Source: Methylobacterium sp. E-045 (lineage in GTDB: Bacteria; Pseudomonadota; Alphaproteobacteria; Rhizobiales; Beijerinckiaceae). Taken from it: DNA of 50,641 nucleotides. The translations under genes and the position numbers were made by a program. The notes below the pieces were generated by a model. That model was given only the letters and a program-made list of their open reading frames with translations, was not told the DNA's origin and ran no database searches. Of this stretch, positions 8,881-17,222 are shown piece by piece. The stretch's first letter is position 1. Each line of letters begins with the position of its first letter. The stretch lies in assembly GCF_022829685.1 (NCBI RefSeq), contig NZ_JAKSYE010000044.1:1-50641 (forward strand). The letters run 5' to 3'.

Positions 8881-10143
8881 ATGGCGTCGAAGGACGAAGG
8901 CACCGCTTTTCTTCAGCTTCGTCGCCGGTTGCTGCTCGGGCTGGCGGCCGCCCCCTTCATCGCCACCGCGAGACTCTCGCCCGTCCTCGCCGCCGAGACC
9001 GCCACCGCCGCCGTGAACACCACGGGGCTCGCCGTCACCGATAGCGAGGTGACCGTCGGCATCCTCCACTCCGTCACCGGCACCATGGCGATCTCCGAGA
9101 CCGGGGCCACGCAGGCCGAGAAGCTCGCCTTCGAAGAGATCAACGCCGCCGGCGGCATCCTCGGCCGCAAGATCAAGGTCATCCAGGAGGACGGCGCCTC
9201 CGACTGGCCGACCTTCGCCGAGAAGGCCAAGAAGCTCCTCGTGAACGACCATTGCGCGGCGATCTTCGGCTGCTTCACCTCGGCTTCGCGCAAGGCGGCG
9301 CTGCCGGTGATCGAGCAGTATAACGGGCTCCTGTACTACCCGACCTTCTACGAGGGATTGGAGCAGTCCAAGAACGTCATCTATACCGGGCAGGAGGCGA
9401 CGCAGCAGATCCTCGCCAGCCTCGATTGGGTTAACAAGGAGAAGGGCGGCGACACGTTCTTCTTCATCGGCTCGGACTACATCTGGCCGCGCACCTCGAA
9501 CAAGATCGCCCGCAAGCATGTCGAGAGCGTGCTCAAGGGCAAGGTCGTCGGCGAGGAGTATTTTCCCTTCGGCCACACCCAGTTCAACTCGGTGATCAAC
9601 AAGATCAAGCTCACCAAGCCGAAGGTGATCTTCGTCACCGTCGTCGGCGGATCGAACGTGGCGTTCTACAAGCAGCTCAAGGCCTCAGGCATCGACCTGT
9701 CGAAACAGATCCTGCTCACCCTGTCCGTCACGGAGGACGAGGTCGAAGGCATTGGCGGCGACAACATCGCGGGCGCCTATTCCTGCATGAAATACTTCCA
9801 GTCCATCGAGAACGACAACAACAAGGCCTTCGTCGCCGCCTTCCACAAGATGTGGGGCGAGAAGACCGTCATCGGCGACGTGACCCAGGCCGCCTATCTC
9901 GGCCCGTTCCTGTGGAAGATGGCCTGCGAGAAGGCCGGTTCCTTCGACGTGGACAAGGTGGTGGCGGCCTCGCCCGGCCTGGAATTCAAGGCCGCGCCGG
10001 AGGGCTACGTGCGCGTCGATCCCAACCACCACCTCTGGTCCAAGACCCGCGTCGGCAAGGCCAAGGCCGATGGCCAGTTCGAGGTCGTCTATACGAGCCC
10101 GGACCTGATCAAGCCGGACCCCTTCCCCAAAGGGTACCAGTAG
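8881..10143 (+). CDS. urtA: UrtA-like ABC transporter substrate-binding protein (urea/short amide)
   Basis: A 420-residue periplasmic binding protein of the Leu/Ile/Val-type family, closest in pattern to the urea-binding UrtA and amide-binding FmdD. The N-terminus has an arginine-rich Tat-like signal (LRRRLLLGLAAAPFIA, about residues 10-25). Characteristic segments are VGILHSVTGTMAISE, FGCFTSASRKAALPV, YYPTFYEG, FFIGSDYIWPRTSN and DPNHHLWSKTRVGK. ATG 8881 is preceded by GGAGAG; an in-frame GTG at 8866 lacks such a site. The gene lies behind the urease operon after 174 bases, but no urtBCDE permease or ATPase genes follow: the next gene converges on it. It must use components encoded elsewhere or serve a sensory role. 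Confidence 0.85.
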   Translation: MASKDEGTAFLQLRRRLLLGLAAAPFIATARLSPVLAAETATAAVNTTGLAVTDSEVTVGILHSVTGTMAISETGATQAEKLAFEEINAAGGILGRKIKVIQEDGASDWPTFAEKAKKLLVNDHCAAIFGCFTSASRKAALPVIEQYNGLLYYPTFYEGLEQSKNVIYTGQEATQQILASLDWVNKEKGGDTFFFIGSDYIWPRTSNKIARKHVESVLKGKVVGEEYFPFGHTQFNSVINKIKLTKPKVIFVTVVGGSNVAFYKQLKASGIDLSKQILLTLSVTEDEVEGIGGDNIAGAYSCMKYFQSIENDNNKAFVAAFHKMWGEKTVIGDVTQAAYLGPFLWKMACEKAGSFDVDKVVAASPGLEFKAAPEGYVRVDPNHHLWSKTRVGKAKADGQFEVVYTSPDLIKPDPFPKGYQ

Positions 10144-10234
10144 GCCACGCGACCCCGAGATCGGCACGTCCGGGCCCGTGGGGCCTTCCGAGATCTGACC
10201 GCTCCGCGGCCTCTCCGGACGGCCCCGCCGCGCT

Positions 10235-10250
10235 CCCCGCTCAGGCGGGG
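10235..10250. terminator. GC-rich hairpin between convergent urtA and tdm
   Basis: CCCCGC-TCAG-GCGGGG forms a perfect 6-bp stem across the tdm stop codon. It could end transcription from either side, though no run of T follows. Confidence 0.35.
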
Positions 10251-12646
10251 ATTCCGGCCGTTGCGACGGTCTCCGGCGAGGGTGCGGCGCCGCCCCGTCC
10301 CTGATCGCCCTGTCCCTGGTCGCCCAGTCCCTGATCACCCTTGGCGGGCGATTCGGCCCGGACGCGCGTCTTCTTGGGATCGAAATGGGGAAACGCCACG
10401 ATCGTCGCGGAAAGCCGTTTCTGATGGCCGTCGAGCTTGCCGATCTCCACCGACCGGCCGATGGCCGCCGCCGAGACGTCGAGGCGCGCCAGGGCGATGG
10501 TCTTGCCGAGGATCGGCGACTTCGTGGCACTGGTGACGATCCCGACCCGGGTCCGGCCGTCATAGACGGGATCGCCGTGCCCGACGGGCTCGTTGCCCGT
10601 GACGTCGAGGCCGACCATCCGCTTGTGCGGGTTGTCCCGCCGCCGCGCCACGGCCTCCGATCCGATATAGGCGTCGGGCTTGTCCTTGGGCACGGTGAAG
10701 CCGATGCCCGCCTCGAACGGGTCGGTCTGGTCGCAGAAATCGTATCCGGCGAAGACGAGGCCGGCCTCGATCCGCAGCATGTCGAGGGCGGCGAGCCCCA
10801 TCGGCGTGAGGCCATGCGGCTCGCCGGCCGTCGTGATCGAGTCCCAGATCGCGGTCGCCTGACTCGGGTGGCACCAGACCTCGTAGCCGAGTTCGCCGGT
10901 ATAGCCGGTCCGCGACACCAGGACCGGCACGCCGTCGATACGCCCGACCGTGAACCGGAACCATTTCAGCTCGTCGATGGTGGGCTCCTGGGGCGGGCTG
11001 ACCACGAGGCTCGACAGGATCGCCCGCGATCTCGGCCCCTGGACGGAGACGTTGTGGAGCTGGTCGGTGGAGCTCTTCACCCAGACCTTCAGCCTGTGGT
11101 CCGCGGCGAGCTTGCGCAGCCAGATGCCGGAATACTCGTCGCCGCAGATCCAGCGGAAGTTGTTCTGGCCGAGGCGGAAGAGCGTGCCGTCGTCGATCAT
11201 CCCGCCATGCGGGTTGCACAGGGCGGTGTAGACGATCTGGTTGACGGCGAGCTTGCGCACGTTGCGCGTCACCGCGAGCTGCATCAGATCCTCGGCATCG
11301 GGTCCGATCACCTCGAACTTGCGCAGCACCGAGAGGTCCATGATCGTGGCCCGCTCGCGGCAGGCCCAGTATTCCTCCAGCGGTCCGGCGGCGTTGAAGC
11401 AGGTCGGCACCCAGAACCCGCGATACTCCTCCATCTTCCGGGTCAGGGCCGCGGTGCGCGGATGAAAGCCCGACTGACGGGTGAGGCGCGGTTCGGCATC
11501 GGGGGTCATGCGGTGGCTCATACCCTTGGAGAAGGCGCTGTCGGCATCGTAGACCCGGACGTGGATGTCCGTGGGGCACCAGCCGTTGGCGGGATCGATG
11601 TCGTCGGCGCAGGACGAGGTGGCGCAGACGAGGTCGGTCAGCGCCCGCAGCAGGACGTAATCGCCCGGGCGTGACCAGGGCTCGTCCATGGTGATCCGGT
11701 CGTCCGACCCCGCCACGGTGTTGTAGAAGAAGTTGATCGCCGGCCAGCCTTTCTTGGGCCGGACCCCGTGCGGGCGCAACACCGCGTTGAAGTTGTCGGT
11801 GCAGTTCGAATGGCCGGGATATCCCATATCCTCGTAATACTTGGCCGAGCAGGCGAGCATGAACGTGTCGTGGCGCCCGACCGTATCCTGGACGATCTCC
11901 ACCAGGGGGACCATGCGCGCGTCGAAATACTTCGACAGCAGGCCGGGCTTGGGCGCCGTCGATCCCATCAGGGTATGCGTGGTGGTGGCGTCGAGGCCGT
12001 ATTCGTCACCCGCCTGGAGGGCGACGGCATCGAAGGCGAGGAAATCCGCGCATTGGCGCCCGTCCACATCGATGATCTGGATGTACTGGCCGGCCTTGAC
12101 GGTGAAGGCCTCGGCGGTGGCGGCCTTCACGCGCAGGTCGAGGAGCGGCGGGGCCAGGGGCGGCGGCGCCCTCCCCTCCAGGGATGTGGCGGGCTCGATC
12201 TCCACCCGCAGATCCGTCGGGGGATCCTGCGCGTCCGGCGCCATCGGGCCGCCGGGAACGACGAGAACGCAGACGGAGGCCGCCGCCGCCGCCGCCTCGA
12301 ACGTCGAGCCCGGCTGGGAATCGCCATGAAACAGCGCCTGCGCTTCGAGATCGGACGGCGCGAGGCCGCCCGCCGCGAGGGCGGCCTCCACCGCGCGGCC
12401 GCCGGCCCCGTCTCCTCGTTCCCGCAGGGTATCCACGAGGGACGGGGCGCCCTGTGCCGCCGGTCCGAACGCGCCGGGGGCGGCATGGAGCCAGGCGGGC
12501 TGGCGCCCCTCCGGGTCGACGATGCGCAGGCGATCCCCGGCCTCGACCTTGAAGACGGCACAGGCGCCTCCCCTCGCCGAGAACGAGAGCGTGCGCGGCG
12601 ATACCGCTCCCCACGCGCCCTCGGGCTGCATCCAGATCTGGTTCAT
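10241..12646 (-). CDS. tdm: Trimethylamine N-oxide demethylase (Tdm)
   Basis: An 801-residue two-domain enzyme. After a degenerate N-terminal region, a DUF1989 domain spans about 165-365 and a GcvT-type folate-binding domain about 390-800. DUF1989 fused to GcvT is the hallmark of Tdm, which converts trimethylamine N-oxide to dimethylamine plus formaldehyde; the GcvT part is thought to pass formaldehyde to tetrahydrofolate. Candidate metal ligands are Cys199 and Asp201 (GRQCADFLAFD), Cys266 (MLACSAKY), His279 and Cys282 (GHSNCTDN) and Cys346 (TSSCADD). From memory, the metal ligands of Methylocella Tdm fall 3 positions earlier. The start MNQIWMQP at 12646 is preferred over an upstream Met that adds 40 poorly conserved residues. 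It lies 133 bases downstream of tmm on the same strand. Confidence 0.92.
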   Translation of the reverse strand: MNQIWMQPEGAWGAVSPRTLSFSARGGACAVFKVEAGDRLRIVDPEGRQPAWLHAAPGAFGPAAQGAPSLVDTLRERGDGAGGRAVEAALAAGGLAPSDLEAQALFHGDSQPGSTFEAAAAAASVCVLVVPGGPMAPDAQDPPTDLRVEIEPATSLEGRAPPPLAPPLLDLRVKAATAEAFTVKAGQYIQIIDVDGRQCADFLAFDAVALQAGDEYGLDATTTHTLMGSTAPKPGLLSKYFDARMVPLVEIVQDTVGRHDTFMLACSAKYYEDMGYPGHSNCTDNFNAVLRPHGVRPKKGWPAINFFYNTVAGSDDRITMDEPWSRPGDYVLLRALTDLVCATSSCADDIDPANGWCPTDIHVRVYDADSAFSKGMSHRMTPDAEPRLTRQSGFHPRTAALTRKMEEYRGFWVPTCFNAAGPLEEYWACRERATIMDLSVLRKFEVIGPDAEDLMQLAVTRNVRKLAVNQIVYTALCNPHGGMIDDGTLFRLGQNNFRWICGDEYSGIWLRKLAADHRLKVWVKSSTDQLHNVSVQGPRSRAILSSLVVSPPQEPTIDELKWFRFTVGRIDGVPVLVSRTGYTGELGYEVWCHPSQATAIWDSITTAGEPHGLTPMGLAALDMLRIEAGLVFAGYDFCDQTDPFEAGIGFTVPKDKPDAYIGSEAVARRRDNPHKRMVGLDVTGNEPVGHGDPVYDGRTRVGIVTSATKSPILGKTIALARLDVSAAAIGRSVEIGKLDGHQKRLSATIVAFPHFDPKKTRVRAESPAKGDQGLGDQGQGDQGRGGAAPSPETVATAGIPA

Positions 12647-12779
12647 TCGACTATCCAGGGTGAACGGGTCGCAACGGATGCGGGCCGACGCGGCCCGCAC
12701 GGGGCCGTCATCGCCATCGGAGGCCGCTCGCCGCCGATGGCGGCCGGGGAACGGCATGAGTCTCAAGCGGGCGACGCGT

Positions 12780-14135
12780 TCACTCCGCGGCCTGGGGCAG
12801 GCCCATGAAGGCCTGGAGCGAATCGTCCATGGCCTTCATCCAGGTGGTGTGGTGCGGGGGCGAGACCGTTCCGGTGATGGTCGAGCGGTAGGACCGGTCG
12901 CGATAGGTGAGGATGCCCTCCATCTTGTGGTGCTCCCACTCCTTGAACAGGTCGGCGACCTTGTCGACGTCGAGGGGCGGATAGTCGGTTGCCGCCAGGA
13001 GTTCGCGGACGTACTCCGTCTGGAAGTCGATCGCCTCGAACGGGTTGGTGAGCGTGTCCTGATGGGCCAGCCACTTGGCGATGTCGGCGGCCTGCTCGTC
13101 CGGGCCCGGCAGCGCGAGTTTGCCCATCATGTAGTCGCGGGCATACCACGCCTGGGCATCGAACATGTTGAAGGTATAATATTGGTCCTGCATCCCGAGA
13201 TAGATCAGCTTCGGGTTGGACTGCCAGAAGATGCCCTTGTAGATCCCCGCCGGGTAGAGGCAATTATGCGATTTCAGCCGCAGCTCGTCCGGCAGGAACG
13301 GGTAGGTGTGCTTGTAGCCCGTACAGAAGATGATCGCGTCGACCTCGGCGTCGCTGCCGTCCTTGAAATAGGCCGTATTGCCGACGAGCCGCTCCAGAAG
13401 CGGCCTCTCCTCGAAACCCGCCGGCCAGGCGAAGCCCATCGGCTTGGTGCGGTAGCTGAAGGTGATCGATGTGGCGCCGTACTTGATGCACTGCGTGCCG
13501 ATATCCTCCGCCGAGTAGCTCGCGCCGATCATCAGCAGGCGCTTGCCGGCGAACTCGTCGGCGACGCGGAAATCGTGCGCATGCATCACGCGGCCGGGGA
13601 AGAATTCCAGCCCCTCGAAGCTCGGGACGTTGGGGACCGAGAAATGGCCGTTCGCCACCACGACGTAGTCGAACTCCTCGACCTGATGCTCGTCCTTGAT
13701 CAGGTCCTTCGCCGTCACGGTGAACCGGCCGGTCTCCTCCGAATAGCTCACCCAGCGGACGGGGGTGCAGAAACGGATGTACTTGCGCACGTCGCTGCGC
13801 GCGACCCGCCCGGCGATGTAGTCGTGCAGCACGGCGCGGGGCGGATAGGACGGGATCGGCCGGCCGAAATGCTCCTCGAAGGAGTAATCCGCGAATTCGA
13901 GGCACTCCTTCGGCCCGTTCGACCAGAGGTAGCGATACATGCTGCTGTGGACCGGCTCGCCGTTCTCGTCGAGGCCGGTCCGCCACGAGTAGTTCCATTG
14001 GCCGCCCCAATCGGACTGCTTCTCGAAACAGACGAGCTCGGGAATCTCCTCGCCCGCGCGCCGCGCCGCCTCGAAGGCGCGCAACTGGGCGAGGCCGCTT
14101 GGACCCGCGCCGATGATCGCAACACGCTTCTTCAT
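12780..14135 (-). CDS. tmm: Trimethylamine monooxygenase (Tmm), flavin-containing
   Basis: A 451-residue class B flavin monooxygenase that oxidises trimethylamine to its N-oxide using NADPH and O2. The FAD-binding motif is [15 protein letters not shown] (about 6-20), the FMO signature is [12 protein letters not shown], and the NADPH-site motif is [14 protein letters not shown]. Segments such as [28 protein letters not shown] and [12 protein letters not shown] are those of bacterial Tmm, and the length fits. The start MKKRVAII at 14135 places the FAD fold at the N-terminus as usual; the frame is open further up but has no homology. The next gene downstream is tdm, which uses its product. Confidence 0.95.
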   Translation of the reverse strand: MKKRVAIIGAGPSGLAQLRAFEAARRAGEEIPELVCFEKQSDWGGQWNYSWRTGLDENGEPVHSSMYRYLWSNGPKECLEFADYSFEEHFGRPIPSYPPRAVLHDYIAGRVARSDVRKYIRFCTPVRWVSYSEETGRFTVTAKDLIKDEHQVEEFDYVVVANGHFSVPNVPSFEGLEFFPGRVMHAHDFRVADEFAGKRLLMIGASYSAEDIGTQCIKYGATSITFSYRTKPMGFAWPAGFEERPLLERLVGNTAYFKDGSDAEVDAIIFCTGYKHTYPFLPDELRLKSHNCLYPAGIYKGIFWQSNPKLIYLGMQDQYYTFNMFDAQAWYARDYMMGKLALPGPDEQAADIAKWLAHQDTLTNPFEAIDFQTEYVRELLAATDYPPLDVDKVADLFKEWEHHKMEGILTYRDRSYRSTITGTVSPPHHTTWMKAMDDSLQAFMGLPQAAE

Positions 14136-14355
14136 GATCAGATCCCCGTTCTGTGTCTCGTGAGCCGGGCGGACCGGGCCTCCGGCTCGCCCGGCGCCTC
14201 GATCACGTGTGAGGAGAGGAGCCTCGGCCCCGGCCGCGGTGGGCATCCCGATCGGGACGGGCGCGATCGTTGCCGGACGTCCGCCAAAGACCAGTCTCCC
14301 TCGATGATCGATCCGGCGAGGGTGAAACCTCGTCGAAACATTCCTGTCGAGAAAA

Positions 14356-14385
14356 TTCATACGCGTGGGAGAAAGGGCGGTGCAA
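14356..14385 (-). promoter_or_regulatory. Possible sigma-70-type promoter of tmm-tdm
   Basis: On the minus strand TTGCAC (14380-14385) and TATGAA (14356-14361) are separated by 18 bases, giving a leader of about 210 bases before tmm. The match to the consensus is moderate and the assignment is inference. Confidence 0.3.
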
Positions 14386-14521
14386 TAGTGACTGTTGGCA
14401 CTACTGTCGTCGTTCGGTTGTGCACTGCAAACGCAAGGGGGGATACTATAGAGCGAGAACCGTGCCAGGCATCGTCCTTCCCGCGTGCCGGGCTACGGCC
14501 TTCACGTCGTTCGCGGCCCTG

Positions 14522-14547
14522 CCCTCTTCCCCACGAGGGGGAGAGGG
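14522..14547. repeat. REP-like palindrome
   Basis: CCCTCTTCCCC-ACGA-GGGGGAGAGGG forms a long hairpin. A second element of the same design lies at 15918-15940, on the other side of the regulator gene. Confidence 0.6.
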
Positions 14548-14689
14548 ACACGCTCTGCCGGAAAGACCGGATGGGTGAATTCAGTCGCCCGCGGGGCCGG
14601 AGATCGTGCTTGTTCCGGCGTCAAAGGAGCTTGGGGCGGGGCTCCTGTCGCCTTAACGTGCGCTCCATGGGGAATGGCACCGTTTCAGG

Positions 14690-15748
14690 ATGAACGACGA
14701 ACCGATCCGGAGCGGACCCGATCCGCTGGCCACCGCCGAATGGTACGATCGCTTCGGCGACGTCGCCGCCTCCATCGGGACCGAGCGCTTCCACCGGACC
14801 CTGCTGTCCCTGTTCGCCCTCTGCGTGGAAAGCGATTCGGGATGGATCATCCGGTACTCGCGGGTGGCCCCGCCCGACGTGCTCTACACGACCGGGGTTC
14901 CGAGCGAGATCGTCGAGTTCTACAACAAGAAGTGCCTGCGCATCGATCCGTTCTCCCTCTACTGGAAGAACGGCGGCAAGCCGGGCATCCTCACCCTGTC
15001 GGAGATCGGGAACACCAGCCCGGAATCGATCCTCTACAGCAAGATCTTCAGGCCGGCCGCGAACATCTCCGACGAGCTCGGGATGTTCTTCTCGACGGTC
15101 GGGCATTGCTGCTTCGGATTGTTCCTCGAACGGGAGCGCGGCGTCTTCTCGCAGGAGGATATCCGGCGGGCCAAGCTGGTCTTTCCCGCCATCGAGGGAT
15201 GCCACAGGAGCCATCTCGGCCATCTGTTCAGCAATCTGCGCTACACCAACGGGACGCAGGCGGACGGGTTGGTCAACCGCCCGACCCTGATCCGCGACCG
15301 CCACGACGTGGAGGTGTTCGCCAACGACTCCTGGACGCGGGCGGTCCAGTCGGATCCCTCGATCCTGCCGATGCTCGAGACCCTGGCGCCGTCGGACGCC
15401 ATCCGGACGGTCCATGCGCGGGATCACGTGATCACATCGGAGGTCTTCGACCGCGACTTCGCCCTGGCGCCGGGCGGCCGGATCTTCATGCTCGGCCCGA
15501 AACCCGCCATGCCGGACGAGACGGTGGGCTATCGGGCGGCGGCGGAGGTGCTGGTGGCGCTGACCCCGCGGGAGCGGGACATCCTGACCCTCACGATGAA
15601 GGGCCAGGCCACGGGCCAGATCGCGCAGACGCTGGGGATCAGCAAGGGGACCATCAAGAACTGCAAGATCCGCATCTACCGGAAGGCGGAGGTCACCTCC
15701 GAGCGCGATCTCATCAAGAAGTTCAGCCCGTTCTTCCCCTCGGCCTGA
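14690..15748 (+). CDS. LuxR-type transcriptional regulator
   Basis: A 352-residue protein with a C-terminal LuxR-type helix-turn-helix (about residues 285-345) showing LTPRERDILTLTMKGQATG, QIAQTLGIS and TIKNCKIRIYRK. The N-terminal 270 residues do not resemble a phospho-receiver: there is no acidic pocket. They may form a ligand-sensing domain, with several cysteines and aromatics (GHCCFGLFLERERGVF). It lies between divergent tmm-tdm and the convergent GcvT-like/permease operon and is the only regulator inside the amine cluster, so control of trimethylamine oxidation is a reasonable inference. ATG at 14690 is the first start in frame. Confidence 0.82.
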   Translation: MNDEPIRSGPDPLATAEWYDRFGDVAASIGTERFHRTLLSLFALCVESDSGWIIRYSRVAPPDVLYTTGVPSEIVEFYNKKCLRIDPFSLYWKNGGKPGILTLSEIGNTSPESILYSKIFRPAANISDELGMFFSTVGHCCFGLFLERERGVFSQEDIRRAKLVFPAIEGCHRSHLGHLFSNLRYTNGTQADGLVNRPTLIRDRHDVEVFANDSWTRAVQSDPSILPMLETLAPSDAIRTVHARDHVITSEVFDRDFALAPGGRIFMLGPKPAMPDETVGYRAAAEVLVALTPRERDILTLTMKGQATGQIAQTLGISKGTIKNCKIRIYRKAEVTSERDLIKKFSPFFPSA

Positions 15749-15794
15749 GGGCCGACGCTGTCCACACATCTTGCGGGATGCGCCGCCCTGCCCT

Positions 15795-15846
15795 CCTCCC
15801 CAGCGGATCTCGGGCTTGCCCAAGATCCGTCGAGCTTGTGGGGAGG
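15795..15846. terminator. Large imperfect palindrome between convergent genes
   Basis: CCTCCCCA (15795-15802) pairs with TGGGGAGG (15839-15846), and GGATCT (15805-15810) pairs with AGATCC (15823-15828) around a GGC-TT-GCC tip. It could act as a bidirectional terminator for the regulator and the opposing operon, or it may be a repetitive element. Confidence 0.5.
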
Positions 15847-15917
15847 AGGTGGAGGTGGGGGTGGTTGGGCGACCCTCCTGCTGCTGTGGAGGCTGGCGGA
15901 ACCACCCCCACTCCTGA

Positions 15918-15940
15918 CCTCTTCCCGCAAGGGGGAGAGG
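15918..15940. repeat. REP-like palindrome, second copy
   Basis: CCTCTTCCC-GCAA-GGGGGAGAGG. It shares CCTCTTCCC and GGGGGAGAGG with the hairpin at 14522-14547. Confidence 0.55.
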
Positions 15941-15990
15941 GACGCCGCCTGCCCACGCAACCGCACGGCGGCGGGAATCCGCCGCTCCGC

Positions 15991-17124
15991 TCAGGCGGTG
16001 CGTTCGTCGGCCGGATGGGTGCGCAGGCGCATCGGGTCGTAGAACGGCGTCCGCACCACGTTGGCGACCAGCGGGCCGGTCTCGGTCCGGACCTCGACCT
16101 CCGTGCCGAGGGCGGAGAGCTCCGGCGGCAGGTGGGCGAGGCCGAGGGACTTCATCAGGTGCCGGCTGTAGGTGGTGCTGTTGACGGTCCCGATCTCGCG
16201 GCCGTCCTTGAAGATCTTGGCACCCGGCGTCACCGCCTCATGGTGCAGGATCTCGAGGCCGACCTGGCTGAAGCGCTCGGTGCCCCTCCGCGCCAGCAGG
16301 GCGGCCTTGCCGCGGAAGTCCGGCTTGTCGAGGTCGACGGTCCAGGCGAGGCCCATCTCCCACGGCGTGGTGTCGGACTTCGGCATGTCGAACGGGAAGA
16401 ACAGCAGGCCGCCCTCCACGCGCACGATGTCCAGGCAGTCCCAGGAGGCGGCCACGATGCCGAAGGGCTCGCCGGCCTGCATGATCGCGTCCCAGAGGGC
16501 GACGGCGTCCTTGGCGGCGCAGAACACCTCGTAGCCGCGCTCGGCCGAGTAGCCGCCCCGCGCCAGGGACACGTCGCGGCCGAACAGCGTCGTGCGGACA
16601 TGCTCGAAATAGGCGAGCGTCGGCAGGTCGAACGGCGTGTGCGGCGTGAGGATCGCGAGGGCCAGCGGTCCCTGCAGCGACAGGATGTGGACGTCGTCGT
16701 CGCGGGCCGCCTCCACGGCGCGGCCTTCGGTGAATGCGGGAAGGACGTCCTCGAGGCTGCCGCCGCCATGCGAGACGCGGAAGGCCTGCGGCCCGTCGCG
16801 GTAGACCAGCACGTCGTCGATCAGGGAGCCGTTCTCGTCGACGATGTTGCTGATGGCCGATCGGCCCTGCGCGATCTTGCCGACGTCGCTGGTGAGCATC
16901 GCGTTCAGCATCGCCTCCGCGTCCGGGCCGGAGACGTTGACGATGCGAAGGCCGGTGACGTCGAACAGGCCCGCCCGCGAGCGGACGATGGTCGTCTCCT
17001 CGTAGCGGTCGGTGCGGTAGGATTGGGGGATGGGCATCCCGTTCCACTCGGCGTCGAGGGTCGAGCCCAGGGCCAGATGGCGCTCGTTGAGGGCCGACTG
17101 GCGGGGGAGGTCTGTGTAGCTCAT
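15991..17124 (-). CDS. GcvT-like aminomethyltransferase (folate-binding), amine cluster
   Basis: A 377-residue protein of the GcvT/T-protein family, which transfers one-carbon units between an amine donor and tetrahydrofolate. Conserved-type segments are RAGLFDVTGLRIVNVSGPDAE (shown to its first 20 residues in family alignments), ISNIVDENGSLIDDVLVYR, ILSLQGPLAL, GGYSAERGYEVF and VEGGLLFFPFD. No glycine-cleavage partners (gcvH, gcvP) are adjacent, so a role in amine demethylation is more likely; GcvT-like proteins accompany dimethylamine monooxygenase genes in other bacteria (dmmD in some reports; I am unsure of the lettering). The start at 17124 (MSYTDLPR) is chosen because upstream sequence in frame belongs to spacer and to the permease gene. 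Confidence 0.82.
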   Translation of the reverse strand: MSYTDLPRQSALNERHLALGSTLDAEWNGMPIPQSYRTDRYEETTIVRSRAGLFDVTGLRIVNVSGPDAEAMLNAMLTSDVGKIAQGRSAISNIVDENGSLIDDVLVYRDGPQAFRVSHGGGSLEDVLPAFTEGRAVEAARDDDVHILSLQGPLALAILTPHTPFDLPTLAYFEHVRTTLFGRDVSLARGGYSAERGYEVFCAAKDAVALWDAIMQAGEPFGIVAASWDCLDIVRVEGGLLFFPFDMPKSDTTPWEMGLAWTVDLDKPDFRGKAALLARRGTERFSQVGLEILHHEAVTPGAKIFKDGREIGTVNSTTYSRHLMKSLGLAHLPPELSALGTEVEVRTETGPLVANVVRTPFYDPMRLRTHPADERTA

Positions 17125-17222
17125 GGCGGCGATCCCTAGCGTTCCGTTTTTTGATTGGGCGGGACCCTGTCTCGTCCCGCGGGCGGGCTGCCGGGGCGAA
17201 CGGCCCCGGCAGCCCGGTTCGA

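Larger units (their letters stand above)
14136..14689. other. Intergenic region between divergent tmm and the LuxR-type regulator
   Basis: No gene is evident in these 554 bases. The central part (about 14340-14470) is less GC-rich and probably holds the divergent promoters; the part near the regulator carries a REP-like hairpin. Confidence 0.6.

Noticed and set aside
10385..11674. 429-codon plus-strand frame opposite tdm
   Set aside because: It is antisense to a clear Tdm gene and is an artefact of GC-rich codon use.
14410..14430. lux-box-like palindrome upstream of the LuxR-type gene
   Set aside because: The TTGTGCACTGCAA stretch is only partly symmetric and too short to call an operator.
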